A stretch of 64,000 nt of DNA from Eulemur rufifrons (GCF_041146395.1 NC_090989.1:286427343-286491342); one strand, 5' to 3'; positions 1-13,902 are shown, numbered from the stretch's first letter. Numbers and translations: made by a program. The notes: a model not told the origin generated them from the letters alone.

Positions 1-284
1 AGAATGCCGAGCCCAAAATGCGCGCCAGTGTTTGCCTCTCCGGCATTACTCATTGCCCCACATCCTGCACTGAGAGCAATGTTATGCTTCTTACTTGTTC
101 TCCTTGTCTAGAGGAAAAATTACACTTTACTGAGTTATTTTGCAGTTTTATTATTGATAAAACTGAGTGTCTCTTTATATTTATTACAGATTGGCCTTTC
201 CTCTTACGCAAATTGCCTTAGTGCAAAAATGCTATTGTGCTGCTTACTATTTTTGTTATTGATTTCTATGAGCTCTTTATATAT

Positions 285-787
285 TGTAGTTTCATATGTT
301 ATATTTTTTATATTTTTTTTTTGTTTTGTTTTGTTTTTTTTTTTCTTTTTTTTTTCTTTTTTTTTTTTGTTTTGTCATTTTTTTTTTTATTTTTTTTTTT
401 TATTTTACTATTTTTTATATTTTTTTATATTTTTTTATTTTTTTTTTTTTTTGAGACAGAGTCTCACTCTGTTGCCCAGGCTAGAGTGAGTGCCGTGGCG
501 TCAGCCTAGCTCACAGCAACCTCAAACTCCTGAGCTCAAGCGATCCTCCTGTCTCAGCCTCCCGAGTAGCTGGGACTACAGGCATGCGCCACCATGCCCG
601 GCTAATTTTTTCTATATATATTTTTAGCTGTCCATATAATTTCTTTCTATTTTTAGTAGAGGTGGGGTCTTGCTCTTGCTCAGGCTGGTCTCGAACTCCT
701 AAGCTCAAACGATCCGCCCACCTCGGCCTCCCAGAGTGCTAGGATTACAGGCGTGAGCCACCGCGCCCGGCCTGTAGTTTCATATGT
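285..787 (-). mobile_element. Young strepsirrhine-type Alu, reverse orientation, with intact target-site duplication
   Basis: The Alu body runs from about 452 to 772, starting GAGACAGAGTCTCACTCTG and ending CCGCGCCCGGCC. The A-tail reads as T on this strand and has become a roughly 150-base T-rich tract (300-452). The same 15-base word, TGTAGTTTCATATGT, lies at 285-299 and 773-787, so the whole unit including the degenerate tail is a single insertion. It carries the lemur-type middle segment and the extra AGTG in the left monomer seen in the other young copies of this window. Confidence 0.93.
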
Positions 788-2525
<1,738 letters not shown>

Positions 2526-3480
2526 ATTTTTTTAACCTTATAATTCAACTTTATTGAGACATCATTTACATGTCGTGAAAGGCACCCAGTTCAGTGTTTG
2601 ATGAGTTTAGGTAAACATATACACCACGTAACCACCATCACAATTAAGACACAGAGGACATTTTTATTACTCCAGAAAGTTCCCTGGTGTCCCTGTGTAG
2701 CCAGCCCTGAACCCCCGGAGACGCTGCTCTGCTCCCGTCGCTGTGGTTAACGGCTGCTGCCCTAGAATTTTCTGTCATCAGGATCCTAAAGCCTGTGCTT
2801 CATTGTCTCTGGCTTCTCCAGCTGAACACGTGTCTTCACGCTTTGAAACGATCTCCAGCTTGCCGAAAGCTGCAGGTACAACACAGGACCTGCTTTTCTC
2901 TCTGAGCTACTATTGAAGAGTAAATCGCCAACGTGTGCCCAACATTCTCCCGTGGTTCGGTGAACGTTCCCGCAAGCAGGGCCACCCACAGCCTCGCGGG
3001 CCATGTCGGCGTTGGCGGTGCCTGTCCATGGCCGGGCCACAGACCGTGCAGCTTCACTGCTTGTCCTCGTCACTCCCTGCGTGGCAGACGGGCTGGGTCA
3101 GCACCACGTGTGGCACTCGGTTGCTGCGTCTCCTTGGTTACCCCGATGGGAACAGTCTCCGTCCCTGACGGTCGTGGCCGTGATGGCTTTGAAGGTGGCT
3201 GGTTGGTCGTCTTGCAGTCTGCACGTGTGTCTGTCCTCAGACTCAGGCCTGCGCGGTGCTGGCGGGGCCACCGCTGCTCCCGTGTGTCCCATTGGGTGGC
3301 CCACAATTTGGCTCTGGTCCATTTATTGATAATGTGAACTTTAATTGTTCGATTAATTTAATCAAATTGTTATTATTTATATGAATTATTTGATTAAGAG
3401 AGTCTGCCGGCTTTTTCCATTGCAAAGTTTGTTTTCCATTGTAATTAATAAGTAGCTTGCGGAGGAAGTACTTCAAGCCT
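2526..3480 (-). repeat. Old L1 3' region, reverse strand
   Basis: Opens with CTTTATTGAGACATCATTTACATG and continues with the accompanying antisense L1 3' UTR words (ACCACCATCACAATTAAGACA, CCAGAAAGTTCCCTGG). The CpG-rich part from 2930 to 3300 is more diverged and the right edge is uncertain. Confidence 0.55.
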
Positions 3481-4142
3481 CTGTGAAGAGCCCGCACTTC
3501 CCAAACATCCTACTGTGTGGCTGTGGACTCGTGTTTTTCTGTTTCATTCGGTGGGTTATAATCTGTTGCTGTCATTACTTATTTGGGTGCCGAAATCGCC
3601 CGAGCTTTGGCTCCTGGGCACCTCCCGGGACCGTTCACTGAGCACAGACTTACTCTACGGCACAACAGAATGTTCCAGGCGGGGGTGGGGACCCCGCAGC
3701 CTTAAGGCCACATGTGACCTTCTAGGTCCTTAGGTGCAGCCTTTTGAGTGAATCCAAATTTTACAAAACAAATCCTTTTATTTTTATTAATACATTTTTG
3801 TCTTTTATATTTTTATTTTATTTTTAAGATGAATGTATTTAAAATACCAAAGAATAAAATAAGTTTCAACAAAATAATCCTCCCAGAGTGACTGGCACAA
3901 TGAACGTCAGCAGCCATGAGGGTACACTGACGGCGGCTGTGCGCATGGTTTGGTTCTAACTTCCCCGCCCTGACTGGCGTCACCGCGAGCGACGCCGGCT
4001 GGCGAGGGTTCATGGGGGTCGAGCACGCCAGTCTGTTATCAGCTTTTGCCAAGGGTGCACTGTGTTTCTGTTTGAAGTGGAATTTGTGAATAGTTGCACA
4101 GCTCGACAGTATTTTTTAATTCTATCTGCTTAAGAGTTCAGC
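3481..4142. other. Intergenic stretch without recognised feature
   Basis: Mixed-composition sequence with an AT-rich centre (3770-3860). I see no gene, RNA gene or named repeat. The last 60 bases may be 5' flank of the hAT copy that follows. Confidence 0.5.
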
Positions 4143-5864
4143 ATGTCAAAGAAGACCAAGAGAACGCTGAAGGAAGAAAACAGATTTTTAAATGAGGATA
4201 GGGAATTGCAATATTATCTTGCTCCTGCTAAAGATGATTTGCTTGCTGTGTGATACCGCAACATCACGATTAAAGAAATTCAATGTTCATCAGCATATAA
4301 CACTCATAAGGACCACAAATATTTTAAATTAGAGGGAAAGGCACAAAAGATTGTAGTGCAGAAATTAAAAGATGAAAAGCAAAAGCAAAGACAATTCTTT
4401 CAAGCAGCAGTAAGACCTGGAAATAATGCCACTGAAGCGACTTATAAAGTAGCTTATGTACTTGGGGAAAAAAGGGAAGCCATTCAGTGATGCAGGAACT
4501 GTGAAAGAATGCACTGTCCAAGTTGTAGGATGCTTAGACCCCAATAACGTTTCAAAGTGCAAACAACTGCCTCTTTCACGGAGAACCATAACTGATCGGC
4601 AGCATGAATTAGCCTTCAACTCAGCAGAAAACTTCATGCAACACTTCAAAAGGAAGATACGTATTATTCAGTCGCTTTGGATGAATCGATTGTTACTACT
4701 GACTCGGGCAGGTTTTATACTTCATTCGGGTCATAACAGAAGAAGATTTAACGAAGAGTTGCTTGCTTTGGGTACTCTTGCGAACAGAACACGGGAAATA
4801 GATACCTTCAACAACTTTCAAGATAAATGTGAAGTGGGACTGAATTTGGTAAATTTGGTGAGTTGACAGGAAAACATGAAGCGTTTATTGCACAGATTAA
4901 AAAAGTTTTAACAGATCCAGATGCTCTCATTTCTTTTCATTGTAACCTGCATCAACAAAATCTCTGCGCTAAAGCTGCTATTTTAAGTGACACGTTGCAA
5001 AAAGTTGTAAGTATTAACTGTATTCACACAAATGCAACATGGCATTGTCAGCTTCATAACATGGTAAAGTTGAACAATGAGGTATTCAGTGTGGATTTGC
5101 CATATCACCTATTGCATGGACAGGTGTCGGCCAAAATTTTATCTCTGTGAGAACTGATAGTTAAATTTTATGAAGAACAGCATCAGCGATGCGAATTATT
5201 GAAAGAAGATTTCTATAGGAATGCAGCATTTCTGTGTGATATGATGTCAAATCAAAACGACTTGACTATTTCTTTGCCAGGTAGAACTAAGTCTATGTAT
5301 GATATGTGGCTAAAAATCCAAGCATTTTGAAAAAAGCTATCTTTTTCAAAATACTTCTTCTTCAAAAGGAAATTTCGGATGAACATTTTCCCCAGTTAGC
5401 AAAGGTTATTGATGAGCAGGATGATATATGCGAATCGTGTGAAGAATACACAGCTGTTACAGCCCTATTAATATTAATTGGAGAATACAATGAAAGGTTC
5501 ACTGACTTTGAGAACCATGACATCACACCCAAATTAGCATTTCAGCCTCACCCAGTTGATATCACCAAGGCACCTAAAGAACTACAGATGGAATTGATTG
5601 AGCTCTCAGTAGATGGTATTTAAGTCATTGTTTGATGCTAAGAAAGATCCAAATGTGGAAAAATGCAGTGGAATACCCACACCTCCAGGAACATGCCGGA
5701 AAAATGCTCTTGGTTTTCAGCCACTGATTGCTGCGAATCTACATTCTCCTAACTCACTCAGATCAAGACGCCCATCTAGAGGATCAAGTGAAACCCCGAC
5801 CTCCACGCTGCAACCAGACATTCAAATGCTTTCCAACAAAAAGCAGACGCAACAAAGTCACTAA
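4143..5864 (+). pseudogene. Decayed hAT-type transposase (Charlie / GTF2IRD2-ZBED5-like clade)
   Basis: A broken transposase-like protein can be followed through three frames. ATG 4143 begins MSKKTKRTLKEENRFL and hits a stop after about 36 codons. A middle part (about 4370-4866) carries a KPFSDAGTVKEC block and, in another frame, VALDES, the catalytic-region word of hAT transposases. From 4863, TGKHEAFIAQIK and FHCNLHQQNLCAKA match the conserved hAT core. Around 5306-5623, PKELQMELIEL matches the block before the C-terminal dimerisation region, whose remnant (DQDAHLEDQV) ends at 5864. There are at least three frame changes and several internal stops, so no product is expected. The alternative is a retrocopy of a domesticated hAT gene. 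I saw neither a clear A-tail nor convincing terminal inverted repeats, so that stays open. Confidence 0.75.
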
Positions 5865-6430
5865 AAGATTAGTTAACTTTAAAATTAACAGTTTCCATTT
5901 TTTGAAATTACTAAGTACATATTAGAGTTCTACAAAATAATGTGCCTTTTTAAGTATATCTAATTGAAGTTTCTTGACTGTGGCCTTATTTGATTACAGC
6001 TAAATTAATGTGGCTTCCAGCATGAACGAGTCCCCGCCCTGCCCCGGCTCCTCGGTGCCTTCCCTGCACCTCAGTCCAGAACCCGCCGGTTCTCTAAGAT
6101 TAAATCTACCCCTCTGCTATTTATTTTGTGTTTATCGCATCTGTTCTTTGTTCATTCTTTTTCTGCCTCCTTTGTATCAACTGAGCATATTTTCACAACC
6201 CATTTTGCCTCTTCTGCCGGCTTGCCAGCCAGACCCTGGTGTTCTGTGTTCCAGTCCTTGCTCTGGGATTTACTGACCGTCAATGTCACACCGCCGTACA
6301 CGCAATGCAAGAGCTTCACAGCAGAATTGTCCCATCCCCCAAACTTTGTGACATTGTCACACGTTTTACTCCGTATGGTTTTCCACCAAGATATTGGTAT
6401 TATTTTTGCTTTAAATGGCAATTATTATTA
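5865..6430. other. Intergenic stretch, nothing recognised
   Basis: AT-rich to about 6010, then mixed composition. No coherent reading frame, RNA gene or named repeat was seen. Confidence 0.45.
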
Positions 6431-7735
6431 TTTTTAATCTGTAGCTTGTTACTCGTTTTGTCACTGGTTTCTTTCTTTTTTTGTAACAGCTTTTCTGAGA
6501 TATGATGTACCGTGTAATTCACCGTGTTCCAGCATACCGTTCAACGGCTGTTAGTATCTTCACAGTTACGTGCCACCATCAGGACAGTCCACTGTAGAAC
6601 GTTGTCATTGTCCCCAAAGAAACCCTGTACCCCTGGCTGTTACTCCTCACGGAGCACCCGCCGCCCTGTTAATCGATTAATAAATACAGACCTGCCCGAT
6701 CCAGACATGTCACACGGCAGTGTGGCTGTCATGCCTGGCTCCGGCCACGCAGCCTGTGTTCAAGGTTTATTCCCTCTGTAGCATGCACCAATGCATCCAT
6801 TTTCATGGCCAAATAATATCCCACTGTATACGTGGCCCACGTTTTGTTTATTCACCATCCGGCGACAGGCGTTTGGGTTGTTTCCGCTTTTTGGTTCTGG
6901 TGAGTAACGCTGCTGCAAACATTCACGTGGCCGTGGTGGTGCGGACGCCTGTTGCCACCTCCTTGGACACACACACCTGGAGGTGGAGTTGCTGGCTCCT
7001 GGGGTAACTCTGTGTTTAACCTTTGGAAGAAACTGCCAGAAGGTCACCCAACGTGACTGCCCCGGTTTCCACCCCCACTGGCAGTGTGTGACGGTTCTGA
7101 CTCCTCCACACCCTCACGGACACTCACCTTGTGCATCTTCCTGGCGATGGCGACCCTGGCGGGTGGGAAGGTATCTCCTGGCGGTTTTGATCTGCGTCCC
7201 TGCTAACAAGTGAGGCCGGGCACCTCTGTGTACTTACTGGCCGTCAGTGTATCTTCTTTGGGGAAATCTCCCGTCAAGCCCTTTGCCTGTGTTAAAATTG
7301 AGCTGTCTTCTTACTGAGAGGTAGAAGTTCTTCTTATGTTCCAGATACGGGTCTGGTATCAGATATATGATTTACAAATATTAACGTTTTCTCCCATTCC
7401 ATAGGTTGTCTTGTCACTTTTGATGGTTTCTTTTAAACCGCAGAGGATTTTGATTTTTATGAAGTCCATTTTATCTATTGTTTCTGTTGTTGCTTGTGTT
7501 TTTGGTGCCATATTGAAGAAACTGCTGCCTGGTCCAACATTACACCTTGGTTTTCTTCCAATAGTTTTATAGTTTTAGCTCTGAACTATTTAAGTCTTAC
7601 CCACCCTTCAGGTCTGGATCCATGTAAGGTATCGGTGGACATCCAGTTGTTTTAGCACCATTTGTTGAAGAGACTATTTCTCCCTGTCAAATGGTCTAGG
7701 CACCATTGTCAAAAATCAGTCGGCCATATAACAAG
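6431..7735 (-). repeat. Old L1 (L1M-type), reverse strand
   Basis: Starts with the antisense L1 3' block (CAGCTTTTCTGAGATATGAT, then a GTAATTCACCG-like box). It continues through the AACTGCCAGAAGGTCACCCA box and antisense ORF2 words at 7430-7730 (GAAGTCCATTTTATCTATTG; TTTGTTGAAGAGACTATTTC). It is badly decayed and abuts an L1 piece of opposite orientation at about 7736. Confidence 0.75.
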
Positions 7736-8587
7736 CACATGAAAAGATGCTCAACATCATTAGTTATCAGGGAAATGCAAATCAAAACTATAATGGCGCC
7801 TGTAGTCTCAGCTACTTGGGAGGGTGAGGCAGGAGGACCACTTGAGCCTAGGAGCTCAAGGCCAGCCTGGGCAACATAGTGAGACGCCGTCTCTAAAAAA
7901 CCAAAGAACGAACAAACATAAAAACTACAATGGGATAATTACACCCACTAGTATGGCTATAAGCAAGAAAATGGCCAAGTGTTGGAGAGGATGTGGAGAA
8001 ACTGGAACCCTGGGCACTGTTGGTGGGAATGTCAGGTGGAACAGACACCGTGGGAAACTATGACGGTTCCTAAAACAATTAAAAATGCAATGACCGTATA
8101 CTCCATCTATTCCATTTCTGGGTATATCCCCAAACAATTGAAAACGGGTCTCAAAGAGATAAACGCACCCATGTCAACAGCAGCGTCACGCACAACAGCT
8201 AAACATGGAAGCAACCCACGTGTCCACGGACAGATGAACGGAGGGGCAAAACGTTGTGTATACACGCAGTGGAACATTCCTCAGCCTTTACAAAGGAGAT
8301 TCTGCAATACGTGTCAGCCTGGGCGCAACTTGAGGGCACCTAAGAGGAACAAGCCAGTCACAAAGAAAAAAAAATGCTGTGTGATTCCACAGATAGGAGG
8401 TACTTAGCGTAGTCACAATCATAGAGACAGACAGTGGAATGGTGGTGGCAGGGGCGGGGGGACGGGGACTTAATAGTTTAATGGGTCTAGAGTTTCCGTT
8501 TTACAAGATGAAAAATTGGGGAGCTGGATGGTGGTGATTGTCATACAACATTATGAATGTATTTAATACCACTGAACTTTACACTTA
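7736..8587 (+). repeat. Old L1 3' end, forward strand, split by an Alu monomer
   Basis: ATGAAAAGATGCTCAACATC and AGGGAAATGCAAATCAAAAC (to about 7795) are the end-of-ORF2 words in sense orientation. The match resumes after the Alu monomer with AATGGCCAAGTGTTGGAGAG, CTGTTGGTGGGAATGTCAGG and the GGGTATATCCC box. The frame is broken throughout. Confidence 0.8.
7799..7905 (+). mobile_element. Alu monomer-like insertion inside L1
   Basis: GCCTGTAGTCTCAGCTACTT through GTGAGACGCCGTCTCTAAAA, about 107 bases. It carries only one half of an Alu and separates two collinear parts of the flanking L1, so it inserted later. Confidence 0.75.
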
Positions 8588-8903
8588 AAAATGGTTAACT
8601 TGGGCTGGGTGTGGTGGCTCACGCCTGTAATCCCAGCACTTTGGGAGGCCGAGGCAGGAGAATTGCTTGAGGCCAGTTCAAACCAGCCTGGAAAGCACGA
8701 GACCCCGTCTCTACAAAAAATAGAAAAATTAGCCAGGCATGGTGGTGGCATGTGCCTGTAGTCCCAGCTACTAGGGAGGCTGAGGCAGGAGGATCACTTG
8801 AGCCCAGGAGTTAGAGGCTGCAGTGAGCTGTGATGACGCCACGGCACTCTAGCTGGGGCCACAGAGCAAGACCCTGTCTCAAAAATTAAAAAAAAAAAAA
8901 ATG
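8588..8903 (+). mobile_element. Old Alu, forward orientation
   Basis: GGCTGGGTGTGGTGGCTCAC through CCTGTCTCAAAAATTAAA with an A-rich tail. The mid-region is CTACAAAAAATAGAAAAATT rather than the lemur-type segment, so it is an ancestral (AluJ-like) copy. Confidence 0.88.
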
Positions 8904-11421
8904 GTTAAGGTGGTTGATTTTATGTTATGTGTGTTTTAACAATAAAAAATTGAGAAAAAAGAATTCAGTGAGTTTCCCAAGTTTAGGAACTAATGCAAAA
9001 TGCCTCCTGACTTGTCCATGAGACCCATCCAGTCCTGGTTGTTCAATCTACATCCTTCACTGACATCTGTGTAGCTATTTAGATTATATTGCAACGTGGA
9101 ACATACAAAATGAGACCACATTCTTGAATTTGATCACATAAAGCATGGTTTGGGTGAAAGAAGCAAACCCTTGGTTGAATATAAAAATAAAGTTGAGGGG
9201 AAGAGAGGTCAGATGCCCACAGACGTTTGTGTCCGGACCCTCAGTGCCGCCCGCTGGTCTGTGGGTCTGTCCGGGTGCCCACACTCCACTGTTGTCACCC
9301 AGTGCTGTCCTGACTTTGAAACGAGCCGTGTGAGTCCCCCCAGCTGTGTTCTCAGAGATTGTTCTGGCTCTTCTGGGTCCCTTGAGTTTCCCGCGAACTT
9401 CAGGATCCGTCCGTCGATTTCGCGGACGCCGGAGCAAGTTCTGGTAGGGATCGTGCTGGAGGGACGAGACGGCTTCTGAGAAGCGGGTTCTGGGAGGGGC
9501 CGCACAGCGTCTGAACGCTGCGGGGCCAGGGACACGCCGGAGGTGCAGGGGTCCCCTGCCTCCTCCACAGAGCCACTAGCACCCTTTATTATTTTTTAAA
9601 TTACACCTTAATTATATAGTAAAGAAAAACTTGCTTGTCGTTCTCCCTCTCCTCTTCCCGTAAGAGGACACCACACACAGCGGCCGGAGGGGCGGCGCTG
9701 CAGGTGCAGCGGGGAACAGGTGAGACGAAGCCCCTCCCTTCGTGGGCAGAAGGCGGCTGGGCTTCCAGGACAGCGGGGTGTGGTCACAGCCACCAGCGCC
9801 AGGCACAAGGGCAGCAGCCAACGCAGGAGCCCTGGAGGGCTTCCTGGGGGGCCATGGTGGCACCAGGCTGTCCAGCGTGTGACCTTCCCCGGCAGCTGGA
9901 GCCTGGGGGATGTGTCTCCCGAGGTCCCAGGTGGGAATTTGCCAGCGCGTGGAGGGCGAGGGCTGGGCAGGGTGCTGCTGCGGGAGAGCTGAGGTCACGG
10001 AGAGGGAGGCTGGGGAAGGGTGTGGACAAGTGATCTGGAGGGTCCCGGAGGGACAGTGGGCTCCTCGGGCACGACAGGCTCGCCTGGTGCCGACCCACAC
10101 GCGGCCTCTGGTGCAGGACGTGCTGCCGGGAGCCCAGCCTTGGCGCCGCCGGGCAGTGCCACGGCCCTTCTCTCACGGGTTCCCTTCCCACGGCCGGGGG
10201 TGGGCGTTTCCAGCCCTCTTCTCCCTCCCTCGCAGTTGGTCGTCTCGTTTCCTACTTCCCGGTCCTCGTGCTCCCCACATGCATCGACGCCCCCCGGGCC
10301 TGCAGCCGTGAGAGCTGCTTTCCTTCCTGCTGCCCGCGCCCCGCGCCCTCTTGCCCAGACCGGGCAGTACGTTCTTTCTCTTGCATCAGCAGTTTTCTTT
10401 CTGTTGAGTCATTGCCATCAGCATGCAAAGCCCAATAATATTCCATCTTTAAAAACACAAAACTCTCTTAATGCCACATCTTGCTTTAGCCGTTGTTCCA
10501 GGTCTCTGCTCCTCTTTGCAGAAAAACTCACTGGACAAGCTGTCTACACCTGCTGTAAGCTAAGTGCTGCCCGCGGCTCGCTCTCTTCACTCGCTCCACG
10601 CGGCCGTTCCCGCTCCTCTGGGGAGACGCCTCCCTCCTCTGGCACTTGCACGTGGGCCCCACGTCCCCAGACCCCCCCAGGCGCGCCCCTCCCTTGGCTC
10701 CCAGACACTGGCCGCTCCAGCCCCTCCACTGCTCCGGCTGCTCCTTGGCACAGCCGGATTCTTGGTGCATGGCCCCTGGACCCTGTCTGTCTGCACCTCC
10801 CTCGGTGACGATGCCCTCTGTGTCAGGCCGTGTGACGCTTGAAGGGACTCCGTCGTGGTTTGCGCAGGGTGCAGGGGAGCCTCAAGGGAAGGGCTCCTAA
10901 CGCCCACCTGCTGCCACCCAGGCCTGCGGAACCAGGGCCAGGGGGCAGGAGCCGAGCCTGGCAGGAGAGGGGAGAAGGGCGGGTGCCCGGCTGGGGCTGG
11001 GGCCTGGCTGAGGCTTGGCGACCCAGCGGAGGAGCCGGGGTACATACCCTCGAGTGCCTCTTGGTGCACAACCAGGAACCAGAGGCCAGTGGGGGGGTGG
11101 GGTGCACACTGGTGTGGTCTACACAGGCCAGCCCCAGAGGCGCAGGGCAGAGTGGGCAGGGGTGGAGAGGGCTGGAGCGGGAACGTGGGGTCAGCACAGC
11201 CTCCAGATCGAGACTCCCACTGGGGCTCATCCTCTGGCTGCCCACACCACACCTCCACCCTGTGCCAAACAAGCCATCCCTGATTTCCAGCCTGTGACTG
11301 ACACGCTCTTCCCTTCGCCTTCCTCCTCTCCGTAGAGGGCACCCCGGTCCACACAGCTGTTCAGGCCACAAGCTAAGAATCTGTTCCTATCTTTCTCTTT
11401 TTTAAAAATGTTTAGTTCTTT
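8904..11421. other. Unique intergenic sequence rising in GC
   Basis: No gene is supported. From about 9200 the GC content climbs and long open frames appear on both strands, but they overlap one another, lack family signatures and look compositional. The block at 10370-10560 resembles an old dispersed mammalian repeat that I cannot name securely. Confidence 0.5.
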
Positions 11422-11577
11422 TTTATTTTTTGGAGAGGGTCTCGCTCTGTCACCCAGGCTGGAGTGCAGTGGCGCCGTCGCAGCTCACAGCAGCCTCCAA
11501 CTCCTGGGCTCAAGTGATCCTCCTGCCTCAGCCTCCCTGAGTGCTGGGATCACAGGTGTGCGCGCTGCACCCGGCTG
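11422..11577 (-). mobile_element. Alu monomer (free left-arm-like), reverse orientation
   Basis: GAGAGGGTCTCGCTCTGTCA through GTGCGCGCTGCACCCGGCT. Only one monomer is present, consistent with an early monomeric Alu or a truncated copy. Confidence 0.75.
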
Positions 11578-12326
11578 GTTTCCATCTTTCCTTCACAGGT
11601 CACGTCCAACGTGTCAGCAGTTCAGTTGGCTCCAGAAGGAAGAGTCACTGTTCCCGACCCCCTTATTCAAACCACATCACTTCTCTCCTGGGCTGCTGTC
11701 GAACCCCTGCATGGGCCCCCACTTCTCTCTTGGCAGCCTCCCCCACAGCCTTCACCCTCCTTCTGAGCTAAGTGAACCCTGATTTTGTTTGGGGCAACTC
11801 TGTGTCCACATCAGCAGACGAAGGCAGGCCTGGTCTGCTTTGCCATCTGTTCAGTTTCCCGCCCTTATAAAGCCAGGGGTAGCCATGCGGCCCGTGTCTG
11901 CCTAAGGGAGTTTAAAGAGAAGTGTGCTGGGGAGCTTCTGGGAAACCTTTTCTTTGTTATAAAAGCATATCATAAATTGATTTTTAAATGTAGATATCCT
12001 TTTTCTGTCTGCCCCTTCCTTCCTGTTTGAGACAGTGGTATAAAGCTGGGCTGCTTTGCGCTATGGCAGCCACCTTGGCCGTGAGGCAGTAAGTACAAGG
12101 ACAAAAAGAGAATGTGGCAATGATGGGAGGGAGGAGAGCTGGAAACGCTGTGTGCTCCTGAAACTGCATACTTCATGACTTTTTACTGAGGTTAAAATTG
12201 TATTGTATTTAACATAAGCTGCTGCTGGAATTGGGGTGCTTGCCTCTGATGCACCCTAAATGGTACACACCATTTGATCTGTGCTCCACACGGCAGCCAG
12301 AGGACCACAGGCCTCTTCTCAGAATT
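11578..12326. other. Unique intergenic sequence
   Basis: No coding or RNA gene recognised. The segment around 11590-11790 (TCTCCTGGGCTGCTGTCGAA) resembles an old dispersed repeat of uncertain family. Confidence 0.4.
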
Positions 12327-12567
12327 CTCTAGGCCTGCGGTCCCCAACCCCTGCCACGTCGGGAACCGGGCTGCGCAGCAGGAGGTGAGCGGTGGGGAGG
12401 GCGCGAAGCTTCGTCTGCATTTACAGCCGCTCCCATGGCTGGCTTCACCGCCTGAGCTCTGCTCCCCCGTCCCCCTCACCTCCCCACCCGGTCCATGGAA
12501 AAACTGCCTTCCTTGAAACCAGTCCCTGGTGCCAGAAAATTGGGGATTGGGGACCACTGCTCCAGAC
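12327..12567. mobile_element. Internally deleted hAT-type DNA transposon with terminal inverted repeats
   Basis: Left end CTGCGGTCCCCAACC at 12335 and right end ATTGGGGACCACTG ending at 12559 are inverted repeats of the CAG.GGTCCCCAAC type. They are flanked by related 8-base words, CTCTAGGC and CTCCAGAC (6 of 8 identical), as expected for the 8-bp duplication made by hAT elements. The 225-bp body encodes nothing. A second copy of the same family lies at 46271-46466. Confidence 0.7.
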
Positions 12568-13704
12568 TTCCCGTCACACTTGGAACAGAAGGCAGAGCCC
12601 AGGCCTTGGTCTGCACAGCCGCCGTCCGGACCGGGGCATCTGCGCTCGCGCCCACTGCCTGGCGGCACCCGGCACGACTCGGCCGGCAGGTGCGCTCGGG
12701 GTTCCCTCGTGTCCTGCAGGAGGTCTGCCCTGCCTCCCGCAGCATCACGGGAGGCCTTGTTCCCTTGCAGTCCGCTCCCCCGGCGGCCGCCGGCCCGGCA
12801 TGTGGTCCTTGCTTGCCCTCCTGGTGCGGGCGAAGAGGCAGCGCCGGGCCCTCGCTGGGCCTCCTCCGCCACTCGCCAGGACTGCGATCCGGGAAGGCGA
12901 AGGCGCCGACAAGCGAATTCTGGGAACCCCGCGCCTCACGCAAAGGCGAGCGCTGGGTAAGATTTGCGGTCCGCGTGGAGACGGGTCCGCTGCGCGAAGG
13001 CAGGGCGGGAACTCCAGGACAGAGCCGGGCATGCGGTGGGTGCTCAGGGGAGGCCTCCTGGATGGAGAGACGGTGCATGCCAACAGCAGGTTCCCTCTAA
13101 ATCTTTACTGAACGAATGGCAGAAGCAAGGAGTCTGGACTGAGATCCGGGAGCTGATTCAGTGCGGACGACCGAGGGGCCCTGTGACGGGGCTGTGCACG
13201 GCAAAACCCTGACGGACCCGGGTGGAAGCGTCGTCTACCAGGACGTCGAGGACACGCAAAGGATGGCAGGAGAGGGTCCCGGAGCCAACACCCTCTTGGA
13301 GGAGGCAGGTGGTCTGCAGCGAGGGGGAGGGGAGTGGCGACGGGGCCTCGGGGAGGAGTGAGGCGGGGCGGCCGGAGCCCGACCTTGTCGCTCAGGCTGC
13401 AGCATCTCGCGCCCGGTGATGCCTCCTGGGGGAACGAGGGGTCCGTGCGGGCCGAGCGTGGGAGCCCCGGCACCCAGAGGCGATCGGGCAGCCAGAGCCA
13501 GCTCGGCGACAGCCCCGGCTCGGCGCGGGGCGCGGCCCTCGAAGACTCGCGGCCTCGCCCGGCTGCGGGGGCGCCTGGCGAGCGCTGGGGGCGCAGGGCT
13601 GGCCGGGCGCGGCGGGCGCGCGGAGCCGGGGGCGCACGGGGCGGCTGCCGGACCCGCGGCGGGCCCGGGGCGGGGGCGACCGGCTGGGGGCGGCGCCGGC
13701 GCGC

Positions 13705-13741
13705 ATTGGCCGGGCGCTGCCACGTGACCGGCCCCTTATAG
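13705..13741 (+). promoter_or_regulatory. Candidate core promoter cluster of CACNA1B
   Basis: Within 37 bases lie an inverted CCAAT box (ATTGGC, 13705-13710), a palindromic E-box (CACGTGAC, 13721-13728, the USF/MYC/TFE type) and a TATA-like or CArG-like word (CCCTTATAGG, 13733-13742). A TATA-like box there would place initiation near 13765, giving a 5' UTR of about 140 bases before the ATG. The start site is inferred from motif spacing only. Confidence 0.5.
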
Positions 13742-13902
13742 GGCGTGGCGCGGGGCCGCGGAGCCGGGTGCGGCGGCGGCCGGGCCGGGCGAGGTCCGGT
13801 GCGGTGCCGGCAGCTCCGCGGCGGCTGCGCTCCGAGCGCCTGGCGCCCGCGCCCTCCCTGTCGGGGCCGCCGGGCCGGGGATGCGCGCGGGGCCCGGGAG
13901 CC

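Noticed and set aside
154..489. Phenylalanine-rich open frame of 111 codons
   Set aside because: Translation of the T-rich Alu tail.
7700..8560. Twin-priming L1 inversion, suggested by the opposite L1 pieces meeting at about 7736
   Set aside because: Both pieces carry 3'-end sequence, so they are two separate insertions, not one inverted copy.
10587..11354. Reverse-strand frame of 255 codons, and similar frames across 9.6-13 kb
   Set aside because: Overlapping open frames on both strands in GC-rich DNA, without recognisable domains or splice structure.
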